Shown here piece by piece: positions 42,666 through 54,876 of a stretch of DNA of 64,000 nucleotides (position 1 is the stretch's first letter; each line of letters starts with the position of its first letter). The DNA is taken from contig JAJEKV010000024.1 of the NCBI GenBank assembly GCA_021234155.1, forward strand, positions 11,196,913 to 11,260,912, written 5' to 3'. The notes beneath the pieces were generated by a model. The model had not been told where the DNA came from. It searched no databases and was given only the letters and a program-made list of their open reading frames with translations. A program made the translations under genes and the position numbers. The stretch is from Isoetes taiwanensis. Its lineage: Eukaryota > Streptophyta > Lycopodiopsida > Isoetales > Isoetaceae.

Positions 42666-44524
42666 ATCGCTTACGCCAATCAAGATGATGGAGAACCCAT
42701 GCAATCTGCTCCATAAAAGCTTATGAAAATGCACATTTCCTTTAAAGATAGAGATCATGGACCCTACCTAGCACATTGCTGGAAGATCATAATACAATTA
42801 CAGGAGATGAAGAAGCAGATTTAGACAATATTTTATTAACAATAAAACTTCTGAAGCACCAGGTCAAATATGTAAATCCATTTGTATAGGTGCAACTGAC
42901 ATGTTCAAAACATAACACAGCGTATTGCCCTTGCTTGGATGGAGAAATCTGAATGCAGGGCAAGTTGCTAGGAAGTCTTTGCCATCAATTCTGTTCAATG
43001 TTCAGTTGTCTGTGATGAACCACAACATGCTTTACCATTAGCATGTGATTTACTCACTTTATATCCGATACGTGTGGTACTGGTGTTTGTTTTTGCTCGA
43101 ACAAAATTTAGCCTTAAAGACTTTGAAGGTGGGTTGGACGAAGGTGGACTAAGCCAGATAATATTCTAGGTATCCAACAATTGTGGAACCAGTATGCCAA
43201 TCGATTGAATATGCTAATTGTGTAAATGGCAAGGCGAAAATATTGCATTGCTTGTTCTGGCAACCTCATTGGGACAAAGTCATTCAACATGAGGATGTAT
43301 TGAATCAGAAATGAAGGAAATGGAAGCATGTGTTAACAGCATGAGGACTGCTTGGCAAGATAATATTCAATGCACAACACAAGATTCATGTACAAAAAAA
43401 TTCAGAGAACTACAAATGAGAGAGTGTATAGTCACCAAAAATGGTATTTATGCTCATGTAACCCTTGCTCTCATTGACGACCCTGATGATATAGAAGCTA
43501 CATAGAGCTCTTTGGAGAAATGTCTAAGATTGCTACATACAACAACCTTCAAAAGGAAAAGCTTCGAGCTCACATCATTTATAGGTTTCACGTTCTGTTG
43601 TTTTTAGCATGTCTTGGCCCTAGAAAGGGCCAATGGATGAAAGCTGGTAGAATTATATATAGGTCACTCGACCGTTGGATAGTTTTCAGATTTCTTAATT
43701 TTACCTAAGGTATATGGTTCCTAAAGGTACTACATAATTTTCTTGAGGAGGAGGGCCATTGCAGGGGATAATGCTAGGCAGTGCTTCTAGCTGAGGCAGA
43801 GGGCCGCGAGTCCTCTGTGGTGGCACCGTCGAAGCAATTTGCTATGCAATGTCCCGAGGCGTATAAATTATGGTTTATTTTTGCGACAAACATAAAAAAG
43901 GACAATTTTAGTAACTTCAGTTGAGCACTATGTTTTTGGCAGTCGTCGCCTCCCCTGGAACATCTGCTCCCATCTGGCTCACTATTATTCCACAAAAGTT
44001 TGTAAATACTAGGCAGAATGATCTATATAGCCCGCCAAGTTTGTAGTACTTGATCTTTCGAAAAAAATTATTGGGATACATCACATATTTTGTAGTCAAA
44101 TTTGGGATCAGGTAATAAGCACTCCACAATCTACAAAGGCATAAAAGATGATGATGTGGCACTTCAGATGGTGATACGTCATGCCAAGTGTAAGCAAGAC
44201 CAACTTTTGACTAGGAAAAAAATGAAGCGATGTACTACTTCTGCTTTCCAAGGGTGATGTGGCAATTATTGGGTGACATGGCAAGATACGAGTGATATGA
44301 ACTTGATGACTAGGCACTTTTGCAACATGACAACTTTTTAGGATTTTTATTAGGAATTTGGTAAGGAATCTATTTCCAAATAGTTAAAAACAACTAGTCA
44401 AATTTACTTTCCAAGTTGCCATGTCATTGCCACATCATTTCAGGACCAAATTTTCATTGAGCAATGTATCAAACTAACTTTCATTTATTAACAATTATCA
44501 TGGCTCAACCTACACTACCATGTC
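42666..44524. other. No recognised gene
   Basis: A 64-codon frame at 43311-43505 starting with ATG (MKEMEACVNSMRTAWQDNIQ, ending DDPDDIEAT) looks protein-like but is unassigned. At 44150-44430 lie TGATGTGGCA and TTGCCACATCAT phrases like those in the 13.7-14.4 kb spacers, in both orientations. Confidence 0.4.
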
Positions 44525-44815
44525 TTTGGATAAAAACAACTATGACTAAGCATCTCCAATTTAGAATGCAAAGAGAACTATTGGATGTTATAAATGAGTT
44601 CCATCCACAGGTTTCAAACATACACAGGAAGTGAGAAACAATTGTCGTTGCTATAAATTTCTTGTAATTTGAGTTAATGCAAATCAAACCAGTGTCGTAA
44701 ATGTTAAAATCACATATACCCTCGTTTTCAAGACATTTACCAAGGAGTCTCAAACATCAAACCATCCATAACCACCAAGAATCATTATAAGCTATATATA
44801 TTATTGACGTAATCT
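44525..44815 (+). repeat. Flank duplicate next to the EG45 gene
   Basis: Direct copy of 40717-41010. It ends about 100 bp before the 3' end of the EG45-like gene and so contains its downstream region. Confidence 0.85.
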
Positions 44816-44914
44816 TATTGGAAAGCCTCTTTCATTTTTCAGAAGAAGCCCCATCGATGATGACAAAAGGTCTATCCTTGTTTATTTATTTATTTATTTA
44901 TCTATGATTTGAAG

Positions 44915-45368
44915 CTAAATGCGATTATACTCAATGATGATGTTTCCAGTGTCAAGAGGTGCCATCCTTTGGAAGAGCTCCTTTGGAAGGTCAAGCTCAG
45001 CATTGCAAGGGCCGTCGGCGTCATTGCGATAATCAATAAGCGTGGGATGTAAAAGTGTCATGGTTATAGCAACCCCCCCTTCATTATTGGCACGAACACA
45101 ACCGATTTGGTACTTGGCACCACATCCATATCCATTATTGTAGATGGGTTTGCTTCCTGCAGCAAACATGTAGTCGCCAGGGACATCCATATTACAAGCA
45201 TTATCTGTAAAAGATCAATTGGTTTAGAGATGTAGTCTTAGGATTGTTAGCTTTAGAAACTCTATAATTGCCCTCGTACCATGTGGATCTCCCAGAGTCG
45301 GCTTGAGTGCCCAGGATGAAGAACATGATAGCAAGCATAGCGGCAAGGTGCACTTTTGTAATTGCCAT
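44915..45368 (-). CDS. Secreted EG45/plant natriuretic peptide-like protein
   Basis: Two exons, join of 45368-45272 and 45204-44915, give 128 residues, the usual length of this family. Residues 1-21 (MAITKVHLAAMLAIMFFILG, TQA) are a signal peptide with a clean A-x-A-like end. The mature part begins DSGRSTWYE and continues into the double-psi beta-barrel fold: DNACNMDVPGDYMFAAGSKP, IYNNGYGCGAKYQIGC, DLPKELFQRMA and IIIEYNRI. Family members are apoplastic, expansin-like without domain 2, and include plant natriuretic peptides. The central CxGxSVxVxIxDxCPxGC part is diverged (VAITMTLLHPTLID, then GPCNAEL), losing one or two cysteines. The splice uses a CAG acceptor but needs a GC donor (GAGG/GC at 45271-45270) to stay in frame. 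With a GT donor the frame breaks, so a decayed copy remains possible. Confidence 0.75.
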
Positions 45369-45432
45369 AGTGGTTGTGTGAGCCAATGTGTGCTTGAGAC
45401 TCTGTTATGCTTCAATCTTGGTGTATACATGC

Positions 45433-45440
45433 TCTTTTAT
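45433..45440 (-). promoter_or_regulatory. TATA box of the EG45-like gene
   Basis: TATAAAAG on the minus strand, 65 bp before the ATG at 45368. A start site ~30 bp downstream would leave a leader of about 35-40 nt (around CAGAGTCTCAAGCACAC), normal for a plant gene. Confidence 0.65.
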
Positions 45441-45449
45441 ACACATAGA

Positions 45450-46137
45450 GAGAATAGCCCGTCAAAGTACGTGAACGACCCGACATGATGAAGAAGATGC
45501 TAAGGCAAGAGAGGTGAGCACCGTGAGGTCCCATTATATGGAAATTGAAAGACTGATTGCAAAGTGGGTCTCATGAAGGTCAAAGTCCGCTCTTGAGTCA
45601 TGTTGACAACGTGGCGTGTAAGGCGGAGCGTCAAGTCTGTTTAGGGCAGACGTGGTCAGCTGTAAGCCGCTCGAATATGGGCTCCGTCTTCGTTCATCCA
45701 CACAGGTACTTTACTGTAGCTCTTCAGGATTCCACAGCACATTTTCCTGCCTGACGCATATGATGTTTTTTTGTTTGCGTTTAATTTTGATTCAAAACTA
45801 TTTCTTTGGTGGATGCTCATGGAAATCGTTAGATATTTCTTGGACAGAAATTTCAGAGTTGTGCAATAGGCGAAGTTGTGCAGGGATGACAGAGAGAGGT
45901 CTTCTGTTAATTCTGATGCATAAACGTACTTTTATGCATCAGGAGTATAACACAAAATCGAAGGCATGCCCAAAACGACTGTTTCGTTTAAACACACACT
46001 ATTGAATCTTTTGCAACCCGTTCAAGTTCTGTGCAAAGTTGAGTGATGCTTTCATTCAACCAGTCCTCAATCAGTAAAATTTGCCAAGCTTTGATCTTAT
46101 CCAGGAAGACAATCCATTGTTTTATCAGATTCAGTAC
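45450..46137. other. Upstream region of the EG45-like gene, no other gene
   Basis: No further gene recognised. ACGT-core motifs (AACGTGG near 45608, GACGTGG near 45648) could be bZIP sites, but I have no further support. Confidence 0.35.
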
Positions 46138-49100
46138 TATTACCATCCATACAGTGCAAGTTACGACTTTGTGCATAAAACACAACAGCGCAATAATAAC
46201 AGAAGAGTGATGATGATGATGTAAGAGAGTTTGAAGAATATTTACTAGAATTCTGGAGCAGGATGAGATTTCTTGTACTTTTGGGTTTTTTGGCATGTAG
46301 AGATTACTGTAGTTGACTCAAAGACTTAAAGAATATGCAGAAGTTTACTACTGGTGGTGCCACAGATGAGCCTTTTGTTGTCAAAAAATGCATTTTTTAT
46401 TGGAGGAAACATTGTAAACTTTTTTTTGTTGAAATGTTGCAGATTCAGATAAAAATGCTGTTGTTAGGCTCCTTCTGGAGAAAAACCTGTTTGGGCTCTT
46501 ATTGACATTGCATTATGAATCTGTACATGTTTCAACCTAATGTTAGTTGCAACGATAGCTGTTGCTGCCAGTATTATGATCATTGTTGGTGGAAAGTGGC
46601 TTTCAAAATCTCTATAAAAATCAATTTTCTTTCTTCATCGACAATTCCTTCATATGTATGGAAAATGCAGGAGAATACTAGATGTGCCCTTGAAAGCTTC
46701 ATAACACCCTTGAAGCTTCATAGCACCCTTGGATTCCAAGAGCAGATTTTCTTATGTTATGCAAAGAAAGTTGGTCTTTTATTTATGCTCTTAGGAATGA
46801 GTAGGGAGAGGTTTTTGACATCAAACATGGAACGATTATTTGGATGACTATGCTTAGGCTTCAGACGTAATGAAATTTTGTTTGCAATATGGGAAGAATG
46901 GGTGAAAGTTTTCTGATTTATGTGCTCCACATGTTGCAGGTATGCTGATATATTTGTTGTTATATGAAGGGGCCAGGTGACATAGCAGATGTAAAACCTT
47001 CAAAGCCTTCTGTAGTTGCTAGTTGCTGATGGTAAAGTGTGGCACTATATGTTTACATGCATGTTGTGGTGCACAAGAATTAGATATTGACACACCCGTG
47101 AAGAAGGAGATAAAAGCAAAAGGCATGGAACGTTGATCTTAAGAGGGGTATATATTTGTTGACGTGTTTTAGTTTAGGATAGAGAATAGAGATGTCCTAT
47201 TTTTAGGGCCCATGTCCCTAATTTTTCAAAGGTCCACATAACTAGTTCAAACATAAAAACTGAGCTTTTGCTCCTTTAGTTCAGTACGCAGATGAGCACT
47301 ACCTATCTTTTCCTCTCTTGAAACGCAGATGAGCACCTACCTGTCTTTTCCTCTCTTGAAAGTGTCTACCATGATGAATCTCTTCTGGACAAAGCTATAT
47401 TTAGATTTGATAATTGCGCTCTGGTTTTATTCGGCTAGCACTGCTTGTTTTGTTTGATAGAAATGCTGACTTTTGCTCTCATCTCTTGGAACTCTCCTTT
47501 CAGTCTTTAGTTTTCATCTATCAGTACATCAACTAGGTCTTCGTCGTCTTTAAGAAGTTTGTCTACTCCCTCTTAGATGGTTGATTAGCTTTTGGGGCGT
47601 GTAGTGATTCACAATCCTACTCTTTGCACTTGGGCCTTGTAGCTTCTACAACACCGCTTGAAACTCTAAGACATTAGAGAAGTTTCGCGCGGACACATCG
47701 GTGTTAAAGTGCTCCATGATTCTCTTGCCGTCAAAGCTCCTGTAAGCAACATGAAGATATTACACTTTGCTCAGCAACTTGGGACTTCCATCATGGTAGT
47801 TTATGTTCGTTTGTACTTACAAAAGAAAAAAAAAAGGAAGTGTAGGTAGCTACAAAAACGAAAAATGGGAACAATCTAGTAAGTAGGACTAAATGTTTTC
47901 TATTCCAAATAGAACTAGCAAAAAGGCCCAACAGGAGCCTTGGGCAGTTCTAGGCTTAAATTTAGTTTTGTATTTGTTTAGCTTAGATTGTTTTGCATTT
48001 TTTTTTTTGTTTTTTAGGCATAGTTTGTACCTTGTATAACATATTGAACATCATTTTTTAGCTTGATTGCAGCTTTGCATGGGTCTTAATTTTTCTAGGT
48101 CTTTTTAAGAATATAATAATAATAGAATATAATAGAATAGAGGCTTGGTAAATGAGGTGCCATGTAGACAGGGTATATTTTACACCCTAGAAGGCTTTGG
48201 CAAAGTCTTTTAAACCAAGATGCTAATGCATCAATGGGTTGCCCATTAGAAGACCCATATATGCGTCCTTAACTATGCATCATTGTGGTCATCGTGCAAG
48301 TGGCAAGGATTGAGCTTATGTGTCATTTTTTATTCATTATAATCATCTTGCAAGTGGTAAAAATTGATTTTGTTGTAGTTTCGATTAAAGAGAACATGGA
48401 ATGCTACTGGTTTCCTAAATATAGATGCATTAAGTACAAATCCAAATTGGAAGCTTAGATGGCATTAAGCTTCCAATTTAGTACAAGAGAAATAGAGTTA
48501 AGGAGGGCAACTTCAATCTATGACTTTTGTGCTGAAATATGGTTTGGATGGGTCCAACATATTTAAAAGGATTTTCCATCTTTGACATTGATTTTGTCAA
48601 GAACTTCAGGTTGGAGTTTTCACATGCGAACCTCCCTTTCACTAGTAGCAGAGAATCGAGACATTCCATGTCCATGGGCAACCATAATCTATTGCATACA
48701 TGCCTTTGCCTTCGGGCCAAAACCAAGCTCGAACAAAAGCCATGATCTTCGGTTAAAGTGCCTTTAATCTAAAGAAAATGAAGAAAAACGGCTAAAAGAA
48801 TCTAAGCTAGATGCTTGCCGCTCTTATGGAGTTTTTGCTTGGCCAGGAAGTTGCATCCGAAGCTTGCTTGGCGGTTTGCAGAGTCTCCAATGTTTTGTGC
48901 ACTAACAAATTTGATTAATTGGGGTGACTCTGAGAACAAGATATTGTTTAATTTAAGAGATTCAATTAAAGGACACATTCATTGTTTTATCACATTGTTT
49001 TATCACATTCAGTACTATTACCATCCATACATTACAAATTACGACTTTATGCATAAAACGCAGTGTGCAATAACAAAGCGATGATGACAGAAGAGAGTTT

Positions 49101-51843
49101 GAAGAATATTTACTAGAATTCTAGAGCAGGATGAGATTTCTTGTAGTTTTGGGTTTTTGGCATGTAGAGATTACTGTAGTTGACTCAAAGACTTAAAGAA
49201 TATGCAGAAGTTTACTGTGGTGGTGCCACAGATGACCCTTTGTCAAAAAATGCATTTTTTATTGGAGGAAACATTGTAAACGTTTTTTGTTGAAATGTTG
49301 CAGATTCAGATAAAAATGCTGTTGTTAGGCTTCTTCTAGAGAAAGACCTGTTTGGGCTCTTATTGACATTGTCTTATAGATCTGTAAATGTTTCAACCTA
49401 ATGTTAGTTGCAACGGTAGCTGTTGCTGCCAGTATTATGATCATTGTTGGTGGAAAGTGGCTTTCACGTCAGATTTCAAAAACGAAAAATGGAACAATCT
49501 AGTAAGTAGGAGTAAATGTTTTCTATTCCAAATAGAACTAGCGAAAAGGCCCAACAGTAGCCTTGGGCAGTTTCAGGTTTATTGCATTTGATTAGCTTAG
49601 ATTGTTTTGACTAGGTTTTTTTTTTTTTTTTTTTTTTAAAGCATAGTTTGTACCTTGTATAACAAAGAATCAACAATTGTTGGATATTAACATTATTGAA
49701 TATCATTTTTGGGTTGCCCCTAGAGGGGGGCCAAACCTTTGCTCAAGTGGGATTCTTGGAATATGTTGTGGATATGCTGTTGGCTGATCAATTGAAACTA
49801 TCGGTTGAGCAACCGGACCAACTGGTTTCTGTTGCCTTAGATCGGGTGTGGATCGGGTGTTGGTATCCTATGGTTAGAGAGAATCGCCAAAACTCTGCCT
49901 TTGTAGAAGTAATAAAATGCACCAAGAAGGGTCTTGCATCTAGAAATCCATTTTTCGAGAGTTAAGTTCATAAGCCATGGTCGTCTCTTTGGCATTCTAG
50001 AAGCATTCAAGCCACAGCCGAGTTTTCCTTTGCCTCCTTTAGCCCTATTTCTGCTGAAGGGTACCATGTCTGTGGCAAGAGATGGTTTCCACATTTCAGA
50101 AGCACACAATTTGTCAGAGCTAGAGTATTAGAGTTGTGTATATGGATGGTGATTCAAGCAGGTGTTAGGTACGAGATCAAGCCTCAATTAATGTATACTT
50201 TGAAATTTAATGCATAACAGGGTCAAGGGTTTGGATTACAGTTGCCTAGCTGCAAATATTGTTTTTCGAGTATAATCTCTTGATGTGGTTCTTATTGCAG
50301 CTCACATATGTGTTCACAACTTTGGCAAGAGAAAAATTGGGGCACTTGAAGTGCAAGGCTCAAATTCTTGAAGATATAGTCCAGTGTCCAGTAGGTTCCA
50401 TGCATAGATAAGCAAGTCAGAATGGCTAGAAAAGAGACCTTCAAAATTAGAGCATTAATCCTTTGTTTAGTTGGCAAGTGTTTGAGGTCAAGCTTACGTT
50501 TCACAATATCATTGGCGTGATTAAGAGGTTCTATATAGTTATATAGTGGCAGATGAGCACCTACCTATCTTTTCCTCTCTTGAAAATGTCTATCATGATG
50601 AATCTCTTCTGGACAAAGCTAGATTTAGATTTGATAATTTGTGCTCGGTTTTATCCCGGCTAGCACTGCTTGTTTTGTTTGATAGAAATGCTGACTACTG
50701 CCTCTTAGATGGTTGATTAGCTTTTGGGGCGTGTAGTGATTCACAATCCTACTCTTTGCACTTGGGTCTTGTAGCTTCTACAACACCGCTTGAAACTCCA
50801 AGACATTAGAGAAGTTTCGCCAGACATCAGTGTTAAAGTGCTCCATGATTCTCTTGTCGTCAAAGCTCCTGTAAGCAGCATGAAGATATTACACTTTGCT
50901 CAGCAACTTGGGACTTCCATCATGGTAGTTTATGTTCATTTGTACTCATAGAAGAAAAAAAGGGGGGGAGGGGAGTGTAGGTAGCTACAAAAACGAAAAA
51001 TGGGAACAATCTAGTAAGTAGGACTAAATGTTTTCTATTCCAAATAGAACTAGCAAAAAGGCCCAACAGGAGCCTTGGGCAGTTTTAGGCTTAAATTTAG
51101 TTTTGTATTTGATTAGCTTAGATTGTTTTGCATGGTGTTTTTATTTATTTTTTTTTAAGGCATAGTTTGTACCTTGTATAACAAACAATAAAAAACTGCT
51201 GGATATTAACATTATTGAACATCATTTTTTAACTTGATTGGAGCTTTGCATGGGTCTTAATTTTTCTAGGTCTTTTTAAGACTATAATAGAACAGAATAG
51301 AATAGAGGCTTGGTGATGAGGTGCCATGTAGACAGGGTATATTTTACACTATAGAAGGCTTTGGCAAAGTCTTTTAAAACAAGATGCTAATGCATCAATG
51401 GGTTGTCCATTAGAAGACCCATATATGCGTCCTTAACTATGCATCATTGTGGTCATCGTGCAAGTGGCAAGGATTGAGCTTATGTATTTTTTATTCATTA
51501 TAATCATCTTGCAAGTGGTAAAAATCGATTTCGTTGTAGTTTCGATTAAAGATAACATGGAATGCTATTGGTTTCCTAAATATAGAGGCATTAAGTACAA
51601 ATCCAAATTGGAAGCTTAGATGGCATTAAGCTTCCAATTAGTACAAGAGAAATAGAGGTAAGGAGGGCAACTTCAATCTATGACTTTTGTGCTGAAATAT
51701 GGTTTGGATGGGTCCGACATATTTGAGAAAGATTTTCCATCTTTGACATTGATTTTGTCAAGAACATCAGGTTGGAGTTTTCACATGCGAACCTCCCTTT
51801 CACTAGTAGCAGAAAATCGAGACATTCCATGTCTATAGGCAAC

Positions 51844-52390
51844 CATTAGGGTTTTTTTGAGATCACAAAAGGGCCTCCAAAAATGCCAACTAAGCCAAAT
51901 GAAGATAAATGAACTACCAATAAAAAATCAGAGCCTGACGGGTCCAGTCAGCAAAACTGTTATAACTAACTCACTGAATCACATTTTCTAACATAACTAT
52001 TGATAGAGAAGTCCAAATGAGCTATCGTTTAGTGGAATAGATAGATCTCATCGAGATCTTTCCAACCTTGGGTGCTTTGCACATATTTTGACCATTTATG
52101 ATTGTCAAAACTCTAAAAAACATTGTTTTTAACATTTTTTACTATCCTATGGGGCTAAAAGATATGCAAACCATCCAAGGTTAGAAAGATCTCAATGAGA
52201 TCTATCCATTGCACCAAACAAGATCTCATTTGGACTTTTCTATCAATACTTATGCTAGAAAATGTGATCCAGTGAGTTAGTTATAACTTTTGCTGACTGG
52301 ATTACTAGTTCTGTTTTCTGATTGGTAGTTAAGATAGCTTAGTCAGCAATTCTTAGAAGGCCCTTTTATAATCTCAAAAAATCCCTAATG
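51844..52390. mobile_element. Foldback MITE, ~547 bp
   Basis: Terminal inverted repeats CATTAGGGTTTTTTTGAGAT (left) and, from the right, CATTAGGGATTTTTTGAGAT. The inverted similarity extends for about 220 bp on each side, meeting near 52080-52160 (anchors GTCCAAATGAG and AGATCTCATCGAGATCTTTC). The paralogous site at 48675-48690 lacks it (GCAACCATAATCTATTG), so it is an insertion. CAT lies on both sides of the junction and may be a 3-bp target duplication. No coding capacity. The superfamily is undetermined. Confidence 0.88.
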
Positions 52391-53444
52391 CATAATCTAT
52401 TGCATACATGCCTTTGCCTTCGGGCCAAACCCAAGCTCGAACAAAAGCCATGATCTTCGGCTAAACTGCCTTTAATCTAAAGAAAATGAAGAAAAACAGC
52501 TAAAAGAATCTAAGCTATATGCTTGCCGCTCTTATGGAGTTTTTGCTTGGCCAAAAAGTTGCATTCGAAGCTTGCTTCGCGGTTTGTAGAGTCTCCAATG
52601 TTTTGTGCACTAACAAATTTGACCAATTGGGGTGACTCTAAGAACAAGATATTGTTTAATTTAAGAGATGCAATTAAAGGACACATTCATTGTTTTATCA
52701 CATTGTTTTATCACATTCAGTACTATTACCATATGTACAGTACAAATTACGATTTTATGCAAAAAATGCAGTGTGCAATAATGGTGCCACAAGAAGAAAT
52801 CGTAGCTTTATAAGCTAAGATTTTCTAAGGTTTAGGGACGTATTCGTATAGGAATATGTATAAAGATGATGGTGGATAGCAGCTTCGTAGTTTTCAAGGT
52901 TTTGTGGTTTGTAAGAGTGGATGTTATCTAAGGTTTGGCATGCATTAATGATCTGATGGTGATGGGTCTTTATGGCATTAAATCGAGAGGAAGGTGTCTT
53001 TTGCATGCGCTGAACATGTAGTTTATCCGGTGGCGCCTTGGAGATGAAGCTTTGGCGCCTTGAACCAGGTATTTTTCTTTTTGTTTGATTCTGTTTTCTC
53101 TGTTATCTGTTGTGTCCGACTGTTAATATTGTAAAAAATCTGTTGGAATCTTGTTTCTGCTTTTCGCTGAGGCATCTCGATGAGGAAAGCAGCCAGAAAG
53201 GTGCGGATTATACCTGTTTATACAGGAGATCACTCCATGGCTATTAGTTGAACTGTTCTGTTATGACTCTTAGTTTTGTTTTTCAGGTTATATATGTTGT
53301 TGTCTGTTTTGATCTTATGAACAATATGTACATTAACTGTATAATTCAAATGGGGTTGAAATTAAAATGTGCAATCTGTTTTTTGCAGAGCTTCATGTTG
53401 TTTGTGCTTGATATTTAAATAATACATTTGTACTGACATATTTT

Positions 53445-53539
53445 TTGGTTAAGTGGGCCCTTTTGTGTATAAGGGGATCCGGTGGGGATCCCTCTTATAC
53501 ATGGATAATCTTGGTGCTAAGTCGGGGTTCGATTCCCCG
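53445..53539 (+). repeat. tRNA-like Pol III promoter (SINE head or tRNA relic)
   Basis: A-box match TTGGTTAAGTGGG at 53445-53457 and a perfect B box GGTTCGATTCC at 53526-53536 inside a T-arm CGGGG-TTCGATT-CCCCG (53523-53539). The A-to-B distance of ~80 bp is too long for an ordinary tRNA and no acceptor stem or anticodon loop forms. It is therefore a SINE-type or degenerate tRNA sequence. It lies inside a ~0.98-kb insertion (52779-53764) relative to the other alpha modules. Confidence 0.5.
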
Positions 53540-54780
53540 GACTCATGTACATGTATTTCAGTATTGTACGATATCTCAATGGTTGTGAGGGGGTAAAAAT
53601 ATTGAGTCAACTGTGCAAGGTTGACTTTCAAAGCACACCCAATGGATGGCCCAGATCTGAGGAATAAAGATGTGGGCCTCGAAACCTTAGCTTTTTTTTA
53701 TTTTGGGCCTTCATCTAACAGCCGAAAAAAATCGAAAGGGAGTCCAACCATAATGCAACCATAAACAGAGTGATGATGATGAGAAGATAGTTTGAAGAAT
53801 ATTTACTAGAATTCTAGAAGCGGGATGAGATTTCTTGTAGTTTTGGGTTTTGGCATGTAGAGATTACTAGTTGACTCAAAGACTTAAAGAATATCTGAAG
53901 TTTACTACTTGTGGTGCCACAGATGACCCTTATTTCTTATTGGAGGAAACATTGTAAACTTTTTTTGTTGAAATGCTGCAGATTCAGATAAAAAATGTTG
54001 TTGTTAGGCTTCTTTTGGAGAAAGATCTGTTTGGGCTCTTATTGACATTGTCTTATAAATCTGTAAATGTTTCAACCTAATGTTAGTTGCAATGGTAGCT
54101 GTTGCTGCCAGTATTATGATCATTGTTGGTGGAAAGTGGCTTTCACGTCAGATTTCAAAAACGAAAAATGAAAACAATCTAGTAAGTAGGACTAATCCCT
54201 AATCTCAAAAAATACCTAATGCATAATCTATTGCATACATGCCTTTGCCTTCGGGCCAAAACCAAGCTCGAACAAAAGCCATGATCTTCGGCTAAAGTGC
54301 CTTTAATCTAAAGAAAATGAAGAAAAACAGCTAAAAGAATCTAAGCTAGATGCTTGCCGCTCTTATGGAGTTTTTGCTTTGGCCAAAAAGTTGCATCTGA
54401 AGCTTGCTTGGCGGTTTGTAGAGTCTCCAATGTTTTGTGCACTAACGAATTTGACCAATTGGGGTGACTCTGAGAACAAGATATTGTTTAATTCAAGAGA
54501 TGCAATTAAAGGATGAATAAGTAAATTAAAATTTTATTTCTAAGAAGCCCATCAATTAAAAAGATTAATATATAAGAAACCGACTCTGTGCGCTTAAATA
54601 CATGAATTTGAAGATGCAGGCTTTGCCGTTGATGCTTTGAACGAGTTTTTGAATGTTCGCCACCGTTACATGAACAATAACTATGGATAAAAAAGGTTGT
54701 AATGCACAGTGTCATGATGATTAAAAGAGCAAATTTAAAGGAGTTTTGCTTTGCAGACAATTAAAGCAAGAAGCCCTTGT

Positions 54781-54876
54781 AATGTTCTCCATATACTCTC
54801 CACATACAAGACCTTAACCATTGCCTTGCTGCAATGTTCTCCATATACTCTCCACATACAAGACCTTAACCATTGC
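54781..54876 (+). repeat. 52-bp direct tandem repeat
   Basis: AATGTTCTCCATATACTCTC and the following bases to CCATTGCC occur at 54781 and 54833, essentially identical. Too short for an element; recent slippage or unequal exchange. Confidence 0.9.

Larger units (their letters stand above)
46138..54515 (+). repeat. Diverged segmental tandem array (modules alpha, beta, gamma)
   Basis: Three modules recur in the same orientation. Alpha: 46138-46612, 49012-49470 and 53765-54190 (with its start at 52735-52778). Beta: 47330-48680 and 50550-51845. Gamma: 48684-49015, 52391-52735 and 54224-54512. Alpha anchors are GAATATTTACTAGAATTCT and GGTGGAAAGTGGCTTTCA; beta, GATGAATCTCTTCTGGACAA and CATCTTTGACATTGATTTTG; gamma, TGCCTTTGCCTTCGGGCCAA and GTGACTC. 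The alpha module contains an acceptor-like GAAATGTTGCAG followed by the frame DSDKNAVVRLLLEK, possibly an old ankyrin-type exon. Gamma contains a frame LPLLWSFCL. No intact gene. Confidence 0.85.

Noticed and set aside
53523-53539. Functional tRNA gene
   Set aside because: The T-arm is perfect, but no acceptor stem, anticodon arm or normal A-to-B spacing can be formed.
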